Source of the DNA: Streptomyces neyagawaensis
Lineage (GTDB): Bacteria; Actinomycetota; Actinomycetes; Streptomycetales; Streptomycetaceae
Assembly: GCF_023516595.1 (NCBI RefSeq)
Contig: NZ_JAMGBG010000011.1
Coordinates: forward strand, 1-64,000
DNA: 64,000 bases
Direction: 5' to 3'
Shown: positions 34,584 to 43,910 of the stretch, piece by piece
Position numbering within the stretch: the stretch's first letter is position 1
Layout: each line of letters starts with the position of its first letter
Notes under the pieces: model-generated
Told to the model about the DNA's origin: nothing
The model's input: only the letters and a program-made list of their open reading frames with translations
Databases searched by the model: none
Position numbers and translations under genes: made by a program

Positions 34584-35077
34584 GCGGTCAGTCGGTGGTA
34601 CGCGGAAGCGTGGAACACCAGCGGTCGTTCGTCCGGCCGGGCGTGCAGCGCCTCAATACGCAGCAGGACGATCGTGTGGTCCCCGGCGCGCATCAAGTCG
34701 TGGATCGAGCAGTCGAACCAGGCGGTGGCCCCAGGAAGCAGGACTGCACCCTGAGGCGTCACGGTGATATCAACCCCGGCCAGCCGTTGCTCCGAGCGAC
34801 TGGCCAGCAGCTGACACAGCTCGATCTGACCACCCCCCAGGACGCTGATGCCCAGCCGCTGCACCGCAAGCAACCGGGCCCAGGACCGGGAACCATCCAT
34901 CACGCAGACCGACAGCAACGGAGGATCGAGTGAGACGGACGTGAGCGAACTGGCGAGCATCGCGACCGGTTCGTCACCCACCATCCCGCACACCGCCGCG
35001 ACGCCGCTCGGGAAGCATCCGAACGCTCGCCGCAGCTGGGCCTGATCACCCACCGGTGACAGTGAGGAAGGTGTCAA
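34580..35077 (-). CDS. Flavin reductase, partner of the group D monooxygenase
   Basis: About 165 aa. Flavin reductase-like split-barrel with LRRAFGCFPSGVAAVCG, VAMLASSLTSVSLDPPLLSVCV, LLAVQRLGISVLGGGQIELC and the terminal PLVFHASAYHRL. It supplies reduced flavin to the monooxygenase. The TTG at 35077 overlaps the DoxX stop (TTGA) and keeps the operon coupled; GTG 35053 is an alternative. Its stop overlaps the monooxygenase start. Confidence 0.87.
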   Translation of the reverse strand: MTPSSLSPVGDQAQLRRAFGCFPSGVAAVCGMVGDEPVAMLASSLTSVSLDPPLLSVCVMDGSRSWARLLAVQRLGISVLGGGQIELCQLLASRSEQRLAGVDITVTPQGAVLLPGATAWFDCSIHDLMRAGDHTIVLLRIEALHARPDERPLVFHASAYHRLTA

Positions 35078-35424
35078 TGGGCGACCCCCAGCACTGCGGT
35101 GGCAACGGCCAGCAGCCCACACACCACTGCCGGTGCGCTCGCAGGCGCCGGATCGTGAACCCGGACGTGCGCCACGACTGCTCCGGACATCAGCAATGCG
35201 ACCCCGACCGCGGCAGCTACGCCGATCGGCGCCCACCACAGGCCACCGATCAAGCCGGCCACGGCGGCGGCCTCAAGGATGCCGATGCGCCGGAAGGCCT
35301 CTTCGGAGTAACCCAGATGTGCGGCGTTCTTCGCCATCGAAGGATGGCCGCCCAGCTTCAAAGCGCCGGTCAACGCGACCAGGGTCCCAGTTATGAGCGA
35401 GACAACCGCGTACGCGATAGCCAT
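35074..35424 (-). CDS. DoxX-family membrane protein
   Basis: 116 aa, four hydrophobic helices: YAVVSLITGTLVALTGALKL, AAAVAGLIGGLWW, IGVAAAVGVALLMSGAVVAH and VCGLLAVATAVLG. The pattern with HLGYSEEAFRRIGILE between helices 1 and 2 is typical of DoxX-like proteins. Its role in aromatic operons is not established. It is coupled to the flavin reductase gene. Confidence 0.85.
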   Translation of the reverse strand: MAIAYAVVSLITGTLVALTGALKLGGHPSMAKNAAHLGYSEEAFRRIGILEAAAVAGLIGGLWWAPIGVAAAVGVALLMSGAVVAHVRVHDPAPASAPAVVCGLLAVATAVLGVAH

Positions 35425-35464
35425 CCTTCTCCGCCTCTCTGCGGTACACGCGGTGTGTTGACCT

Positions 35465-35755
35465 GCCGCTACGTAGTTCGATTTCGCCGAGCGCCTCGGT
35501 GAGCCGTGAGCACCAGCGGATGACGTTGATCGTTTCGCTGGGGGGTGCCGGCGCGGTGATCTCCGTGGCCGGTCGGGGTGACGCGTGGTGCCGGATTTCG
35601 AGTGAACGGGCGTTGTTGAGGGGGGCCGTGGGGTGCATCAGGGGCTGCTCGCGGCGTTCGAGCACCGTGCTGGGAATGCCGTGCAGGGCCGGCAGCAGTG
35701 CGAGGGCGCTTCCCGTCGGGCCCGCGCCCGCGATCACGACCGGTGCGGTGCGCAT
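35465..35755 (-). pseudogene. Truncated FAD-dependent aromatic hydroxylase
   Basis: Only the first 95 or so residues match PheA/TfdB-type phenol hydroxylases: VVIAGAGPTGSALALLPALHGIPSTVLERR (dinucleotide fold landmark GAGPTG), NNARSLEIRHHASP and INVIRWCSRLTEALGEIEL. The similarity stops near 35470, just before the DoxX gene, and the remaining frame runs into DoxX out of register. The large C-terminal part is missing, so this is a deletion remnant within the operon. Confidence 0.78.
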
Positions 35756-35758
35756 GGC

Positions 35759-36400
35759 CTAGAGGGTCTTCCAGGTGATCGCCCGCCTATTGGCCCGTGG
35801 CGTGGTGCCGGGCGGGGTGCCCGCGCCGGGCCGGAGCAGCTCGGCCGGGTCGTCGCCGCGGCGCAGCCGCTCGAGCATGTACTCCGGGTCGAACTCGGTG
35901 CCGATCGGGTTGGCGGCGAATTCCTCGCCGGCGAAGAAGGCGGCAGTGGCCTCGGTGGTGGGGTAGTTGTCCACCTGGAACTCCAGGCGGATGCCGTCGG
36001 GGTCTTCGTAGTACAGCGAGGTGGTCGGCCCGTGGTTGATGGACCAGACCGGGTGGATGCCCGCCTGCTTGAGGCGCTCGTAGGTGGTGATCAGGCGTTC
36101 GAGCGAGGTGAACTGGACGGCGAGGTGGTCGATCCCGTAGACCTTTCGCCGCAGCCGTGCCAGCGGGAAGAGGTATCGCAGGACAGACGGCACCGGGATC
36201 AGCGCCAGCCGGTGATGCTCGTGGTCCCAGCTGAGGAAGGTGGCCTGCCGGCCCTGGTGAACCACGCGGGCGCCGAAGACCACGCGGTACCACGCGATCA
36301 TCTCGTCGCGGCGGGCGGTCTTGACGACCCAGTGCGCGACGAAGGCCGGCGCGGTGTCGTTCCCGGGCTTGTGGGCGCCGACTTCTTTGGCGGCTTCCAT
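35759..36400 (-). CDS. Extradiol-type VOC dioxygenase
   Basis: 213 aa, single VOC (glyoxalase/extradiol dioxygenase) module plus a C-terminal extension. The facial-triad residues of extradiol enzymes are present: H23 in VAHWVVK, H92 in YGIDHLAVQF and E140 in IRLEFQVD. It probably cleaves the catechol produced by the two-component hydroxylase, feeding the FAH-family enzyme. ATG 36400; 11 bases separate it from the upstream FAH gene. A lyase or isomerase role is possible for small VOC proteins. Confidence 0.82.
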   Translation of the reverse strand: MEAAKEVGAHKPGNDTAPAFVAHWVVKTARRDEMIAWYRVVFGARVVHQGRQATFLSWDHEHHRLALIPVPSVLRYLFPLARLRRKVYGIDHLAVQFTSLERLITTYERLKQAGIHPVWSINHGPTTSLYYEDPDGIRLEFQVDNYPTTEATAAFFAGEEFAANPIGTEFDPEYMLERLRRGDDPAELLRPGAGTPPGTTPRANRRAITWKTL

Positions 36401-36411
36401 GAGCGGTCCTT

Positions 36412-37365
36412 TCAGGATGCGGTGATGCTGGTGTGCTGGCGCCCGAGGTCGATGGAGCCGTCGGGGCTGCGAATGCTCGCGGTCACGAGGTCACCGGGCT
36501 GGAGGTAGGGCTTGCGGAGGTTGGAGCGGATGAACATCCGCCAGAGCTTGTCCTCGGGCAGCAGGGCCGTGGCCAGGCGGCGGACCAGCGCCGGCGGGGT
36601 GGTCGCGGCACAGCCGTGGGGGGTGCCGGTGAGCAGCAGGTCTCCGGGACCGAGGTCGCAGAACGTGGTCAGCTCGGTGAGAGTCTCCGCGGGCCGGTAC
36701 AGCAGGTTGCGGGTGCTGTCGTGCTGGCGGAGCTCGCCGTTGACCTCCAGGCGCAGCTCCAGGTCGTCCAGGAGCGGGAACTCGCCCGGCTCCGGGACCG
36801 CGAGATAGGGCCCGACCGGGCAGAACCCGCGGTAGCTCTTGCCCTTGAGGTACTGGCCCTGCGGGAGCTGGACGTCGCGGGCGGAGAGGTCGTTGGCGAT
36901 GGTGATGCCGAAGACGTACTCGTGGAGGTTCTCGGCGGTGACGGTCTCCGGCTGGTTGACCTGCTTGCGCAGCACCAGGGCGAGCTCGATCTCGTGGTCG
37001 AGCAGCCGCACGTGGGCCGGCCGGGTGACGGGCGTGTCGGGACCGGTGACTGCGGCGTCCGTCTTGTCGAAGAACAGGTTGAAGGGCCGCGCGTCGGGAT
37101 CCATCCCGGACTCGATCGCGTGCTGCCGGTAATTGGCGCCCTGACACAGGACGCGGCAGGGCGTGGTCACCGGGGACAGCAGCTCCACCGACCCGGTCGG
37201 CAGTTGGGCAGGTCGCTCAACGGCCGACCGCCAGTCGTCGGCGCCGTCACGGATGAGATCCGCGGTCGAGGCGTAGCTGCCGGCCAGCGGCGACAGGCCA
37301 CCGTCGACGACGGTCGCCCACCGGATCTCGTCATCGAGGCGGTAGCGGGCGAGGTGGATCACCAT
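36412..37365 (-). CDS. Fumarylacetoacetate hydrolase-family protein
   Basis: 317 aa. The metal site is in LLDHEIELALVLRK (E-x-E) with a later Asp in IANDLSARDVQLPQGQYLKGKSYRGFCPVGPYL, and the C-terminal LTGTPHGCAATTP. Family members hydrolyse or decarboxylate acylpyruvates and 2-hydroxy-dienoates from meta-cleavage. It is the first structural gene after PucR, 178 bases downstream of it, so the operon promoter is probably in that gap. Confidence 0.9.
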   Translation of the reverse strand: MVIHLARYRLDDEIRWATVVDGGLSPLAGSYASTADLIRDGADDWRSAVERPAQLPTGSVELLSPVTTPCRVLCQGANYRQHAIESGMDPDARPFNLFFDKTDAAVTGPDTPVTRPAHVRLLDHEIELALVLRKQVNQPETVTAENLHEYVFGITIANDLSARDVQLPQGQYLKGKSYRGFCPVGPYLAVPEPGEFPLLDDLELRLEVNGELRQHDSTRNLLYRPAETLTELTTFCDLGPGDLLLTGTPHGCAATTPPALVRRLATALLPEDKLWRMFIRSNLRKPYLQPGDLVTASIRSPDGSIDLGRQHTSITAS

Positions 37366-37543
37366 GCGCGTTCCCTCGCGGGGCGGCGGCGGACCAGCGA
37401 GGTCGGCGCCGGTGCGAGCGATCGCGGCCAGTAGCCGAAGTACATGCCGACAGTTCAGCGAACACAGCCGTCGCGGCGCTTGGTCCGCGGTGCAAACCGG
37501 CCCCCGCCGATTGGACCGAAGTCCAAAGGGGCCGTCAGCGCCG

Positions 37544-38839
37544 TCAGCGCGAGGTGGCCTGCTCGCTCAACACGAGGTCGCCGAACTCCTCCGCGAGCGC
37601 CAGCGCGACCTGAAGTTGCATCCGCCGGACCTCGATCTCACCGCCCCGCAACTGCTCGGCCCGCTGGATGCGGTACGCAACCGTGTTACGCGCGACGTGC
37701 AGCAGCTCAGCCGTCGTGTTCAGGCTCCGTTCCGTGTCCAGATAGCTCTTGAGGGTGGTGCGCAGGGTGGTGACAGGTTCCCCGGATCCGGCGAGTCCAC
37801 CCAGCTCACGGCGCACGAACCGGCGCGCCTCATCGAGATGCGTGCTGAGCATGGCGATCAGGTCGAGCTCGGCGTAGTCGAACAGCCACCGGTCGGTGCG
37901 GGACAGCATCCCGACCCGGACGGCATCGAGGGCCTGACCGTGGCTGGACGCGAACCCCTCGACGCCGGACTCGGGCAGCCCGGCCGCCACCCGGATCCCG
38001 GACAGGGGCGTGCCCGTCGATGCCGGCGGCCCTACCCAGGCACCACGGACACTGGACCCCCACGCCCACACCCGTTGCCGGCCGACGGGCAGGATCAAGG
38101 TGCCCGTCGCTCCGCCCGCCCGCAGCAACTGCTCGGCGACCCCTGCCAACCGGCCGGGATCGGCCTGTTCGAGGTCGTCGGCCCACACCACCAATGCGGT
38201 GTGCCGACGGGTGAGGTCGTAGCCCAGGACGCGGTGCGCATGATCGGCAGCGACCGGCTTTCCGTCGAGGACCTCCTGCACCAGCTCCATGCGCACGGCG
38301 GCCGAACTGGTCACCCAGGCGGCGTGCGCCCGGGAGAACTCGCGAGTCATCGCGGCGGACAGCTGGTTGACGATCGCGAACAGCACTTCCGAGATATGCC
38401 CCACCGCCGCGAACCGGTCGGAGGCAGGCAGGTGTCGTTCGGCCTCGGCCAGGAGCTCCCTGACGGCGTAGGCATGACCGAGCTGGACGCTTTGCAACAC
38501 GTGCTCGATACCGACTCCCCGGCCCACAGCCTCCGCAGCGCCCGTGAGTGCTTCCGCCGGAGGCTCCGGCGCGACCTCGGTGTTCTCGGCCAGCGCAGCG
38601 ACGATGCTCAACGCGACGGCCTCACATCCCTTCCTCAGCTCCTGCGCGAGGCCGTCCACGCCAAGCTGCGGGATCTGCGTGGTCATGTGATCAGCCATGC
38701 CCTGGGCAAGTTCGACGGCCCAGGCCACCGGACCCGTGCCGACCCGGTCGACAAGCCGGTCGACCTGGGCCGAGGGCAGCACCGACCGGGACAACACATT
38801 CCGGCCGCGCGGCGCGAGCTCACGAATCCATCCGCCCAT
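37544..38839 (-). CDS. PucR-type transcriptional regulator
   Basis: About 431 aa. The N-terminal helical sensor region (EAVGRGVGIEHVLQSVQLGHAYAVREL) resembles the CdaR/PucR-associated RsbT-like domain; a GGDEF-like middle region follows (LGYDLTRRHTALVVWAD). The C-terminal PucR HTH has LDTERSLNTTAELLHVARNTVAYRIQRAEQL. It probably activates the downstream catabolic operon in response to its aromatic substrate. Start ATG 38839 or GTG 38848; the latter has GAGG upstream. Reading frame further upstream is spurious. Confidence 0.88.
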   Translation of the reverse strand: MGGWIRELAPRGRNVLSRSVLPSAQVDRLVDRVGTGPVAWAVELAQGMADHMTTQIPQLGVDGLAQELRKGCEAVALSIVAALAENTEVAPEPPAEALTGAAEAVGRGVGIEHVLQSVQLGHAYAVRELLAEAERHLPASDRFAAVGHISEVLFAIVNQLSAAMTREFSRAHAAWVTSSAAVRMELVQEVLDGKPVAADHAHRVLGYDLTRRHTALVVWADDLEQADPGRLAGVAEQLLRAGGATGTLILPVGRQRVWAWGSSVRGAWVGPPASTGTPLSGIRVAAGLPESGVEGFASSHGQALDAVRVGMLSRTDRWLFDYAELDLIAMLSTHLDEARRFVRRELGGLAGSGEPVTTLRTTLKSYLDTERSLNTTAELLHVARNTVAYRIQRAEQLRGGEIEVRRMQLQVALALAEEFGDLVLSEQATSR

Positions 38840-39038
38840 GTTGTCCACTGGACCTCGCCAACTCTGTCCGCGACCGAAGCGCAGCGACCAGTCCGTGCCG
38901 CCGAGCGCACCCTTGGTCAGCAAGTACAACAGACACCGAACATGAAGAGCTCCGGGATCGGTGGAGGTGGTATGCCCTGGGCCTAATGGAGTCGGGTCGC
39001 TGGAGACTTGACCGTTCCAGCAGCCTCCGGAGGTCGTC

Positions 39039-39425
39039 ATGCCCCGCAGCTGTCCGCCTGAGTTCCGCCGCCGCGTCCTCGTCTGGTGGCCTCCGGCCGC
39101 AAGGTCGCCGAGGTGGCGACGCTCCTTGGTATCAGCCAGCAGACCATCTACGTCTGGCGCCGCCAGCACCTCATCGACACCGGACAGATGCCTGGTGTTC
39201 CCACTCACGAGCAGGCCGAACTCGCTGAGGCCCGCAAACGGATCGCGGAGCTGGAGGCCGAGCTCGCCGTCCACCACGGCGCTGGAACTGCTCATGCGAC
39301 GGGCCGGTCTGCACGGCTTGCCCGGCAACCGCACCCGTCGGCCCAAGCCCGCAACACCGTCGGTCGCTGATCTGGTCAACCGCGACTTCACCCGACACGC
39401 CCGCGACCAGTCGTGGATCACACTT
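39039..39425 (+). mobile_element. IS3-family transposase remnant
   Basis: MPRSCPPEFRRRVL starts at 39039, then the frame shifts. ASGRKVAEVATLLGISQQTIYVWRR and ARKRIAELEAELAVHH (orfA HTH and leucine-zipper) continue in a second frame, and LELLMRRAGLHGLPGNRTRRP with VADLVNRDFTRHARDQSWI (start of the orfB domain) returns to the first. The rest of the DDE domain is absent. It is a frameshifted 5' fragment inserted between PucR and a decayed MFS gene. Confidence 0.82.
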
Positions 39426-39589
39426 CCGGGCCAGCATCGCCCGCCGCCACCGGACACCAGACGCAAACTCCGTCCCATGCCCCCGTGTACCGTCACCTCG
39501 GAGAGAGCGCCTGGGATCTGGTCGCGGCAGTCCTACCGCGCGCAGAGCGCCTTCACCTCGGCCGCTGCTGAGACCGCCGCGTCCGCGTC

Positions 39590-40930
39590 CCGCCGCGTCC
39601 GCGTGCGTCCTGCTGCCGCGGAGTCCAAGGGCGAAGAGAGCGGCGGCTGCCGGCACGATCGTCGTTTCCACGGCAACAAGCGCGTGGAAGCCCGTCAGCA
39701 GGTCCGAGGACGTGGTGGCGAGGACGCCCAGCAGCGGGGATGCCGATGGTGATGCCGACCTGCCGGGCGGAGGTGACCAGGCCGGTCGCCGGCCCCGCTC
39801 CGCGTCTGCCACACCGGACGTGACCGTCAGACCGTAGGAAACGATCACGCCGAGGTGGCACACGCACGCCAGGGAGCTGGCAACCGTGGCGAGCCACACC
39901 GACCAGACGTTGCTGTTCAGGCCCAACAGCGCCCCGGTCAAGCGCCGCACGCCCTGCCCGACGAGCGAGCCGACGAGCGTGCGGCGGGCGCCGAAGCGGC
40001 CGATGACCTCGGGGGCGTAGGCCCCGGCGACGGCCGACAGCACGCCTGCCACGCCGCAGACCAGCCCGGTCCGGAAGGCGGAGAGGCCCAGGGTCTCCTC
40101 GAAGTACAGGGTCAGCATGAACATCAGCGTCGACATCATGGAGAAGGTGACCAGACCGCCCACGTTGCCCCACGCCACGGTGCGGCGGCGCAGCATCGGC
40201 AGGGAGACCAGCGGTGCCTCGTGCGGGATTCGACGAGCGCGAACGCGGTGAGCAGCGCCAGGCCCGCGGCCAAGGTGGCGATGACGTCGACGTGGCCGAA
40301 ACCGCGGTCCGCGGCCGTCGACAGGGCGTAGATCACCGACAGCAGACCGCCGGTGACGGTGACCGCGCCGGGCACGTCCAGGCGCGGGCGCTCAGGAGTG
40401 CGGGACTCCGGGAGCAGACCGGGGACCAGGGGCAGGACGATCAGCGCGAAGAGGGCGAGCATGCCCATGGTGGAGCGCCGGCCCAGCACATCGGTCAGGA
40501 CACCGCCGGCCACCATGCCCACGGTGAAGCCGAGCGAGAGCAAACGTGCCTGAGATACCGAGAGCGCGGTCGCGGGCCGGTCCCTCCGCGAACGTCGTGG
40601 TGAGCAGGGACATCCCGGTCGGCACGATGGCCGCCGCGCCAACCCCTTGCAACGCCCGCCCCACCAGGAACGACGCCGGGTCCCAGGCGAAGGCCGCAAG
40701 GAGTGAGGCCGCCCAGAACAGGGCGAGTCCGGTCAGGAACAGCTGTCGGCGGCCGTACAGGTCGCCGATGCGGCCGAACAGGAGCAGGAAGCCGCCGGAC
40801 GGCAGCGCGAACGCGGTGACCGCCCATGGCAACGCCGACTGACTCATGCCGAGGTCCCGAGGACGGGCTGCGCCACCGCCGTGGCGCAGCACGTCCAGGT
40901 CGTCGATGCCGTTCGCCCCGGCCAGCATCC
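39590..40930 (-). pseudogene. Decayed DHA2-type MFS efflux pump
   Basis: Segments of one 14-helix transporter occur in order but in several frames: MSQSALPWAVTAFALPSGGF through VGRALQGVGAAAIVPTGMSL; LGFTVGMVAGGVLTDVLGRR through ALVESRTRH; and VAWGNVGGLVTFSMMSTLMF through VTSGVADAERG. After another shift it continues as TGLVTSARQVGITIG and then LLGVLATTSSDLL. At least three frameshifts and loss of the N terminus make it non-functional. The parent resembled EmrB/QacA-type drug exporters. Confidence 0.82.
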
Positions 40931-41181
40931 CGCCCACGATCGACAGCGCTCTTGCGTCGGCGCCGTACCGGCGCCGTTCTTCGCGCCGGTCAGCTTCCGC
41001 CCCCCGTCGCCGAAAGACATAGATCAAGCCACACATCCGGCGAAAACTACCCCGCCGTAACCATAGGCAGCAGCGATCGCTGTCATGAGGACCACCGAGT
41101 TCCGAGACGTTCATCGCGCTGTTTCACTCGGGTCACCGCTGGGTTTCCGGCCACGAACGACTGAGTTGATCAGGAGCGTAC

Positions 41182-42333
41182 ATGGTGAGAAACAGAGGGC
41201 TGGGCGTCCTCGCCGCCTTCGCCGTGATGGTGATGGCGCTGCTGAGCGCCTGTTCCACCACCCCCACCCCGACCGCCGCGAGTGCGTCGAGCGGATCGAA
41301 GAACGACGAGGCGACGAAGGCGCTGGCCGCCGCGTACAAGGGGGTGACCGGGACACCGCCCACCGTCCCCACCAAGCCCCGGGCCGGTGTGAGCCTGTGG
41401 GTCGTGTCCTGCGGGCAGCAGGTGCCGTCGTGTTCGACGCCCGTCGCCGGCGTGCAGAAGGCGGCCAAGGCCGTCGGCTGGAAGGTGAAGATGTGTGACG
41501 GGCAGCTCAACCCGACCGGATGGGGCAACTGCATCCGGCAGGCCGCGAGCGCGAAGGCGGACGTCGTCATTCCCGTGGGCATCGACTGCGTTGCGGTCCA
41601 GGCGCCGATGCAGGAAGCGGTCAAGGCCGGCACGAAGATCATCGGTGGTGGAGGCTCGGACTGCGACGCCGCCGGCGGCAAGAAGCTCATGGCGAGCGAG
41701 CGGCTCGAACTGCCCGACACGACGATCGAGCAGTACTGGAAGCTGAACGGAAAGCTCCAGGCCGACTGGCTGATCGGCAAGACCGGCGCCAAGGCCCAGG
41801 TCCTCCTGCTGAACTTCACCGACCCGATCTGGGGCCCCTGGATCACCGCGGGCTTCGAGGCGGAGCTCAAGACCTGCGCCGACTGCAAGATCGTGCAGAA
41901 GCTCGACCTGTCCAACAACGATGTGGTGACCAACACGATGGCGCAGAAGTTCTCCAGCGCCCTGCTGAAGAACCCGTCGGTGAACGCGGTCTCCATCCCG
42001 GTCGGCGGATGGATGCAGGCCGGCCTCTCCCAGGCCGTCCAGTCCTCCGGGCGGGCCGCCAAGCTGAACGTCTCCAGCGGTTTCGGTGACGCGTCGACGA
42101 TGGACCTCATCCGTGACAGCGGTTTCGCCTTCGGCGCGATGGGCTACGCCTCGCAGTGGGGCTCCTACGGCTCCGTCGACACCGCCATCCGCATCCTGAA
42201 CGGAGAGAAGCCGCAGGTCCAGGGTGACGGCTTCCAGATGGTCGACAAGGACAAGAACCTGCCCGCCTCCGGGGACTACCAGGGCGGTGTCGACTACAAG
42301 TCGCAGTACCGCAAGCTCTGGGGCCTGAGCTGA
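41182..42333 (+). CDS. Sugar-type ABC transporter substrate-binding lipoprotein
   Basis: 383 aa. Lipobox signal AAFAVMVMALLSACSTT with Cys at the cleavage site. The periplasmic-binding-protein-like domain (RbsB group) has AVGWKVKMCDGQLNPTGWGNCIRQA, DVVIPVGIDCVAVQAPMQEA and INVSSGFGDAST-like strands. It is unusually cysteine-rich, with about eight in the mature part. AGGAG lies 5 bases before ATG 41182. It is the first gene of a complete importer operon. The neighbouring catabolic genes suggest the ligand may be a non-sugar aromatic or cyclic compound, which is inference. Confidence 0.88.
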   Translation: MVRNRGLGVLAAFAVMVMALLSACSTTPTPTAASASSGSKNDEATKALAAAYKGVTGTPPTVPTKPRAGVSLWVVSCGQQVPSCSTPVAGVQKAAKAVGWKVKMCDGQLNPTGWGNCIRQAASAKADVVIPVGIDCVAVQAPMQEAVKAGTKIIGGGGSDCDAAGGKKLMASERLELPDTTIEQYWKLNGKLQADWLIGKTGAKAQVLLLNFTDPIWGPWITAGFEAELKTCADCKIVQKLDLSNNDVVTNTMAQKFSSALLKNPSVNAVSIPVGGWMQAGLSQAVQSSGRAAKLNVSSGFGDASTMDLIRDSGFAFGAMGYASQWGSYGSVDTAIRILNGEKPQVQGDGFQMVDKDKNLPASGDYQGGVDYKSQYRKLWGLS

Positions 42334-42347
42334 AGGCCGCTGACATC

Positions 42348-43910
42348 ATGACGAACACCCACTCCGAGGAAGTCGCGGTCCGTCTGACGGGGATCCGCAA
42401 GTCCTTCGGGCCCACCAAGGCGCTGGACGATGCCGAGCTCGTGCTGCGGCGCGGCACCGTCCACGCCCTGCTGGGCGGCAACGGCTCCGGCAAGTCCACC
42501 GCCCTCAAGATCCTCGCCGGGGTCCACGAGGCCGACGCGGGCGTCATCCAGGTCGGGCGGGAGCAGTGGCCCGCCCGCACCTGGAGTGCGGCGGCCGGGA
42601 GCGGCGCGGGGCTGCGCTTCGTCCACCAGGACCTCGGTCTCTTCGACGCGCTGTCCGTCGCGGAGAACTTCGCGCTCGACGCCGGATACCCCACCACCGC
42701 CGTGCGGTCCGTCCGCTGGAAGGAGTTGGAGCGCCGCGTGGTCTCCCTCCTCGACCGCTTCGAGATCGCGGCTGACCCGCGGCAGCCCGTGGGCAGCCTC
42801 CGGCCGGCGCAGCGGACCATGGTGGCCATCGCGCGTGCCCTCCAGGACGACGATTCGACGCGGGCCGTGCTCGTCCTCGACGAACCGACGGCGACACTTC
42901 CCGCGCACGAGTCGGAGGTCCTGCTCGGCGCGATCCGGCGCCGGGCGGAGCTGGGTCAGACGGTGCTCCTGGTGAGCCACCGGATGCAGGAGGTGCTCTC
43001 GGTCGCGCAGGACTTCACCGTCTTCCGCGACGGCCGTACCGTCGCCACCCTGAGCGGGGAGAACCCCACCGAGGACCGGCTCGTCGCCCTGATGACCGGC
43101 CGCGAACTGGAACGCGCCCCGCAGGAGCCCGCAGCCACCACGGCCGCTCCTCCCGCGGCCGGGTCGGTATCCCTCCAGGTGGAGAACCTGGTCTCGGGCC
43201 CGCTGCGGGGAGTCACGCTCGCTGTCCGGCAGGGGGAGATCGTGGGCGTTACCGGGCTGGTCGGGAGCGGGCGGTCGTCGCTGCTCAAGACCGTCTTCGG
43301 AGCGCATCGACCCGAATCGGGGACGATCACACTGAGCGGCCGCTCCCAGTCCGGCGCGGAGGACGTCAAGGCCCGCATGGCCCAGGGAGTGGCGTACGTC
43401 GCCGAGGACCGCGTCGCGGAGTCGTCCCTCATGGAGCTGACCGTCCGCGAGAACATCTCGGTCTCCCGGCTGCGCCGCTTCTGGCGGCCGCGTGGCATGA
43501 ACGCGGCCGAGGAACGCCGCTCGGCGGCGGACCTGGTGCGCCGCCACCGGGTGAAGACCACCGGCGTGGACGGTGTCTTCTCCTCCCTGTCCGGCGGCAA
43601 CCAGCAGAAGGCGGTGCTGGCCCGGTGGCTGTGCCGCGACCCGAGCCTCCTGCTGCTCGACGAGCCGACCCAGGGTGTCGACGTCATGTCACGCCGGGAC
43701 ATCTACGACACCATCCGGCAGTCCGTCTCGGCGGGCTGCGCGGTCCTGGTCGCCTCCAGCGACTTCGCGGAGCTGTGCGCGCTGTGCGACCGGGTGCTCG
43801 TTCTCCAGGACGGCGTGGTCACGGCCGAGCTCTCCGGCACCCGGCTCACCCCCGACCATCTGACCGCCGCCACCCAGTCCTCGGTGCTCACCACAGGAGA
43901 CCAGCCATGA
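42348..43910 (+). CDS. Sugar-type ABC transporter ATPase (two NBDs, RbsA-like)
   Basis: 520 aa. NBD1 has Walker A GGNGSGKST, RFVHQDLGLFDALSV, signature region SLRPAQRTMVAIARAL and VLVLDEPTATLP. NBD2 has a degenerate Walker A GLVGSGRSSL, signature LSGGNQQKAVLARWL and LLLLDEPTQGVDV. The asymmetry (one weakened site) is normal for this family. It sits between the binding protein and the permease and shares ATGA with the latter. Confidence 0.93.
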   Translation: MTNTHSEEVAVRLTGIRKSFGPTKALDDAELVLRRGTVHALLGGNGSGKSTALKILAGVHEADAGVIQVGREQWPARTWSAAAGSGAGLRFVHQDLGLFDALSVAENFALDAGYPTTAVRSVRWKELERRVVSLLDRFEIAADPRQPVGSLRPAQRTMVAIARALQDDDSTRAVLVLDEPTATLPAHESEVLLGAIRRRAELGQTVLLVSHRMQEVLSVAQDFTVFRDGRTVATLSGENPTEDRLVALMTGRELERAPQEPAATTAAPPAAGSVSLQVENLVSGPLRGVTLAVRQGEIVGVTGLVGSGRSSLLKTVFGAHRPESGTITLSGRSQSGAEDVKARMAQGVAYVAEDRVAESSLMELTVRENISVSRLRRFWRPRGMNAAEERRSAADLVRRHRVKTTGVDGVFSSLSGGNQQKAVLARWLCRDPSLLLLDEPTQGVDVMSRRDIYDTIRQSVSAGCAVLVASSDFAELCALCDRVLVLQDGVVTAELSGTRLTPDHLTAATQSSVLTTGDQP

